From Terrabacter sp. Root181 (GTDB lineage: Bacteria > Actinomycetota > Actinomycetes > Actinomycetales > Dermatophilaceae), in NCBI RefSeq assembly GCF_001428505.1, contig NZ_LMHU01000001.1, forward strand, positions 1,076,891-1,140,890: a DNA stretch of 64,000 nt, written 5' to 3'. This document shows positions 60,831-64,000 of the stretch, piece after piece (within the stretch, counting starts at the first letter, position 1; the number at the start of each line of letters is the position of its first letter). The position numbers were made by a program, and so were the translations under genes. The notes beneath the pieces were generated by a model. That model searched no databases and was not told the DNA's origin. It saw only the letters and a list, made by a program, of their open reading frames with translations.

Positions 60831-63800
60831 GTGGGTCGTCCGGCGAGGGCTGACGCCGTGCACTCGGGGACGGCGCGGGCCACCGACGAGCACGTCGGTG
60901 GCCGCCGCTCCGCCGCCTGCCGGCCCTCGCCCAAGCACCGTCCGCCGGGCCTCACGGTCCGGACGGTGCGCCGTGCCGCGATCCCGGCGCCGGTGCCACT
61001 GGCCTCCGCGACCGAGCGGGCCCGCGGCACTCTCGTGCTCGTCGCAGGCTCGGTCGGCACGGGGAAGACGACCCTGCTCGCGGACTGGTCGGAGGCGCTC
61101 GAAGGGCGCGGCGACCTCGTCGGCTGGGCGTCCCTCGACCGCGAGGACAACGACCCTCAGGTCATGGCCGAGACCCTTCTCGGTGCCGTCCGTGCGGCCG
61201 TCGGACCCCACGTCCCCGCGATCGACGAGGAGACGGTCCCGAGCCGGGTGGGGCACGCCTTCGTCTCGCGCCTCATCGGTCTCGCCGGCGAGGCTCCCAC
61301 GGACACGTGGCTCGTCCTCGACGACCTGCACCTCGTCCGCGACCCGCGCTGCGTCGAGCTCGTCGGGCTGATCGTCCGCTGGGCGCCGCCGTACCTGCAC
61401 GTGGTCATCGGCACGCGTGCCGACCCCGGTCTGCGCCTGGCGCGGCTGCGTCTGGAGGAGCGCCTGGTCGAGGTGCGGGAGCACCAGCTCCGCTTCTCCG
61501 TCGACGACACGCGAGAGCTGTTGTCCCGACACGACCTCGACCTCGACGACGGGCAGGTGCGCCACCTGCAGGAGCTCACCGAGGGCTGGGCCGCGGGCGT
61601 CGCCCTCGCGGCCGTCTCGCTGGCGCGCGGTCGTGACGCCGAGGGGTTCCTGCGCGAGTTCGCGCGGAGCCACCGTGCGATGTCGGGCTACCTCGTCGAG
61701 GAGGTGCTCGCGAGCCTCGACGAGTCGACGCGGGACTTCCTCGTCTCGACCTCGGTCCTCGAGGACCTAACACCCGAGCTCGCCGCAGCCGTCACCGGGC
61801 GCGACGACGCGGGTGCGCTGCTCGAGGCGCTCTCGTCCGACAACGCCATGGTCACCGTCGACCGGGTCGGGCCCCCGACCTACCGCTACCACGTGCTCCT
61901 GCGCAGCTACCTCGGCGCGATGCTCGAGTCCCGGAGCCTCCGGGGCGCCCGAGAGGTCCATGCGCGCGCGGCCCAGTGGTATGCCGCCCACGACGTCCCC
62001 GGGCAGGCGTTGCGTCACGCCGAGGCGGCCGGTGACCTCGGCCTCATGAGCGACGTCATCCACCACCACGCCCTCCACCTGCTCCTCGACGGCCGGGCCG
62101 CCGACGTCGAGGCCGCGGTGCGCACGGTCCACGAGGGTGACCCGGTCATGACGGCGGTCGCAGCGCTCGCGAGCCTCGACCTGTCCGATCCGGTGTCCGC
62201 CCGGGTGCAGTTGGCGTCGCTGGCGACCCAGCCGGGGACGTGGCTCGCGGGCGCGACCGATGGCGACCCCGCGTCCGCCGACCCCGCGGGCCGCGACCCC
62301 GGAGTGCTTCCCCTCGAGCGCCTCCTGTCCGTCGGCCTGCGCTGGCTCTCCTTCGTCGGTGACGACGCCGGGCACCGCCGCACCGAGAGCCCGCCCGAGC
62401 ACCTGGGAGTCCAGCCCACCGGGGACGAGAGGGTCACCGACGGCCTGGCCGCAGAGCTCTCCTCCACGTTGCGGACCTGGTCGGTCGGCCGTCCCGCACC
62501 AGGCGCGGTCACGCTCCCGGGCGTCGACCTCCCGACGAGCCCGTATGCCGCAGAAGGCCTCCCGAGGCGCGGTCGGCCGGCGGGGCGCGTCCCGCACGCG
62601 CGGACCGACCTGACCCTGCTCGACGAGCTGACGAGCGGAGGTGTCCTGCTCGGTGCCGGCCGGCTCGACGAGGCGCGGGCGGCCTACGGCGCCGCCCTGG
62701 TGACCGCCCGCGACGCCGGCCACGTCCTGTCGGCCCTGCAGGCCATGGTCGGCCTCGCCTCGGTCGCCGCCGGCCAGGAAGACCTCGTCCACATGAGGGC
62801 GTGGTCCGAGCAGGTGCTCGCCGACGCCCAGGGCACGCCCTGGGCGATGTCGCCGCGGCTCCTTCCCGCCCACGTCCTGGCGGCGTGGGGTGCCTTCCAC
62901 GTCTTCGACGCCGAGACCGCTCGCGAGCGCAACCGCACCGCCCTCGAGCTCGTCGCCGCGGTCACGGCGGTCCCGCCCGTCGCGGGGGCTCCCGACCTGG
63001 ACCTGGTGGACGGCCCCGACGCGACCTCCACGGCGGCGCGCGGCCTGGAGCAGCTGGCGCGACTCGCGAGGATGCTCCAGGCGCACCTCGACCTCGACGC
63101 GGCGGCGGCCGAACCGGGTGCCCGCCAGGACGTCGCGACCCGCGTCATGGCCGACGCCCGGGCCGTCAGCCGCCTGTCGATGACCCCGGCGATGGCGGTC
63201 GCGGAGCTCTCCAGAGCCCATCTCGTGGTGCTGCTGGCAGGCTTCCCACGGCTGGCCATCGAGATCGAGCAGCTGTGCGCGGCCCTGCCCGGCAGCCAGG
63301 TCGAGACCGCGGTGATGACGTCGGTCCGCCACCTCAGGGCCGGCGAGGACGTCGCGGCCCGGACGGCCGCCGCCCCCCTGCTGTCCCTCGACCCCGCGAG
63401 CCTGCCGCTTCGGCCCGCGGTCACGGCGCACCTGGTCAAGGCGGTGGTCGCCCACCGCAACGCGCAGCCGACGGTGGCCCACGAGGGCCTCGTCGTCGCC
63501 CTGACCCGCGCCGCGCCGCAGCGCGCCCTGCGGATGGTCCTCGAGCTCGCGCCCGAGGTCGCCGACGTGCTCGCCGTCGGGGCCGGGCGGTTCGGTGAGC
63601 TCGAGCCGTTCGCCCTCGTGCTGCGCGAGCACGCGCTGGAGGCTCCGGTGCCGCCGACCGAGCCCCTGCTCGACGTGGCGCTCAGTGCGCGCGAGCTGAG
63701 CCTGCTGCGTGAGCTCCCGTCGCTGCTCACCGTCGCCGAGATCGCCGACGCCCGTGCCGTGAGCCGCAACACCGTCAAGACACAGCTGCGCTCGCTCTTC

Positions 63801-63866
63801 CAGAAGCTCGGCGTGGGCTCGCGTCGCGATGCCGTGGCCGCGGCCCGTCGGCTCGGGCTCCTCTAG
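60831..63866 (+). CDS. large LuxR-family (LAL/MalT-like) ATPase regulator
   Basis: A 1011-residue STAND-ATPase regulator. After about 55 variable residues, the NTPase domain has Walker A GSVGTGKTT near residue 73 and Walker B WLVLDDLHLV near residue 160, then GTRADPGLRLARLRL and the winged helix GWAAGVALAAVSLARG, a long TPR-like helical region, and a C-terminal LuxR HTH (ALSARELSLLRELPSLLT then SRNTVKTQLRSLFQKLG). It is a ligand-controlled activator of the MalT type. GTG at 60831 is the first in-frame start; later starts are possible because the N-terminus is not conserved. Confidence 0.9.
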   Translation: MGRPARADAVHSGTARATDEHVGGRRSAACRPSPKHRPPGLTVRTVRRAAIPAPVPLASATERARGTLVLVAGSVGTGKTTLLADWSEALEGRGDLVGWASLDREDNDPQVMAETLLGAVRAAVGPHVPAIDEETVPSRVGHAFVSRLIGLAGEAPTDTWLVLDDLHLVRDPRCVELVGLIVRWAPPYLHVVIGTRADPGLRLARLRLEERLVEVREHQLRFSVDDTRELLSRHDLDLDDGQVRHLQELTEGWAAGVALAAVSLARGRDAEGFLREFARSHRAMSGYLVEEVLASLDESTRDFLVSTSVLEDLTPELAAAVTGRDDAGALLEALSSDNAMVTVDRVGPPTYRYHVLLRSYLGAMLESRSLRGAREVHARAAQWYAAHDVPGQALRHAEAAGDLGLMSDVIHHHALHLLLDGRAADVEAAVRTVHEGDPVMTAVAALASLDLSDPVSARVQLASLATQPGTWLAGATDGDPASADPAGRDPGVLPLERLLSVGLRWLSFVGDDAGHRRTESPPEHLGVQPTGDERVTDGLAAELSSTLRTWSVGRPAPGAVTLPGVDLPTSPYAAEGLPRRGRPAGRVPHARTDLTLLDELTSGGVLLGAGRLDEARAAYGAALVTARDAGHVLSALQAMVGLASVAAGQEDLVHMRAWSEQVLADAQGTPWAMSPRLLPAHVLAAWGAFHVFDAETARERNRTALELVAAVTAVPPVAGAPDLDLVDGPDATSTAARGLEQLARLARMLQAHLDLDAAAAEPGARQDVATRVMADARAVSRLSMTPAMAVAELSRAHLVVLLAGFPRLAIEIEQLCAALPGSQVETAVMTSVRHLRAGEDVAARTAAAPLLSLDPASLPLRPAVTAHLVKAVVAHRNAQPTVAHEGLVVALTRAAPQRALRMVLELAPEVADVLAVGAGRFGELEPFALVLREHALEAPVPPTEPLLDVALSARELSLLRELPSLLTVAEIADARAVSRNTVKTQLRSLFQKLGVGSRRDAVAAARRLGLL

Positions 63867-63873
63867 GTCGCGG

Positions 63874-63892
63874 GTCACCCGCCCGGGGTGAC
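63874..63892 (+). terminator. hairpin after the LAL regulator
   Basis: GTCACCC pairs with GGGTGAC (7 bp) around GCCCG, 8 bp after the stop. Confidence 0.6.
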
Positions 63893-63966
63893 GCCACGAC
63901 CCGCCGAGCGCGGCACGATCGGACCAGGAGCCATCGGCATCCGGTTCGACCCACGAAGGGGGCGGC

Positions 63967-64000
63967 GTGCGCTACGAGTTCATCCTGGCCGAGCAGGTCC
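63967..64000 (+). CDS. start of a further gene, cut by the window end
   Basis: A GTG preceded by GAAGGGGGC begins a frame reading VRYEFILAEQV. Only 11 codons are visible, too few to name a function. Confidence 0.5.
   Translation, partial: MRYEFILAEQV

Noticed and set aside
61767-63878. 703-codon open frame on the minus strand over the LAL regulator
   Set aside because: Antisense shadow; the sense protein has Walker A/B and a LuxR HTH.

Overview
The window is very GC-rich DNA with dense, short-spaced genes, many GTG starts and GC-ending codons. It carries an Lsr2 nucleoid protein, a DUF3263 protein, a WXG100 protein, a solo GroEL with a Gly-Met tail, a CIRCE/HrcA-type control region and an IdeR/DtxR-type iron box. 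Together these point to an actinomycete of the order Micrococcales, possibly Intrasporangiaceae; the family-level guess is an inference from gene content. No rRNA operon, CRISPR array, intact insertion sequence or replication origin is visible.

Layout. 0-16.5 kb is ordinary housekeeping: a cut-off secreted M6 protease, an ung/GDSL-hydrolase operon, nagA, a HAD phosphatase, a PLP decarboxylase, a P1 peptidase, an M48 protease, an orphan AbiEi/DUF559 protein, HIT protein, groEL with two CIRCE operators, a WXG100 protein, a DUF4031-NUDIX fusion and a YajQ protein. At 16.46 kb lies tRNA-Tyr, followed by a broken tyrosine-integrase gene, the scar of a mobile element. Behind it sits accessory cargo (16.8-31.1 kb): a DUF1704 metallopeptidase translationally coupled to an ATP-grasp ligase, a CYTH-CHAD protein, an EEP-family hydrolase, a nucleotidyltransferase, a phospholipase-D-like enzyme, a GAF-LuxR regulator, a MacB-like ABC exporter divergent from a NarL-type two-component system, and a lipoprotein. 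31-36.6 kb is a sugar/polyol catabolic cluster (TIM-barrel isomerase, two Gfo/Idh/MocA dehydrogenases, LacI regulator) facing a phytanoyl-CoA-dioxygenase-like gene. 37.9-41.9 kb is an iron(III) ABC importer behind an iron box. 42-51.9 kb carries a HerA-like ATPase, an Abhydrolase_9 protein, a TetR-regulated MMPL transporter, two DUF202 proteins, an SRPBCC protein with its HxlR regulator, and an aldo/keto reductase. 52-60.3 kb is an arsenic-resistance block: two ArsR repressors, Acr3, a two-domain ArsA, two arsenate reductases, a DinB-fold protein, an ArsO-like flavoprotein and an MFS transporter. The window ends with a large LuxR (LAL) regulator and the start of one more gene.

Most interesting points. 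(1) The octamer CGGCATAC/GTATGCCG occurs far more often than base composition predicts, is used in both orientations and even forces the rare ATA codon; it thins out in the accessory blocks. (2) The DUF1704/ATP-grasp pair behind the integrase scar looks like a peptide- or amino-acid-tagging and untagging system. (3) The ars block contains a DinB-fold protein that could supply mycothiol-transferase activity for arsenate reduction, two repressor genes sharing an operator-like motif, and one repressor apparently starting inside its own operator. (4) A 39-residue Cys-rich gene lies at 60.4 kb.
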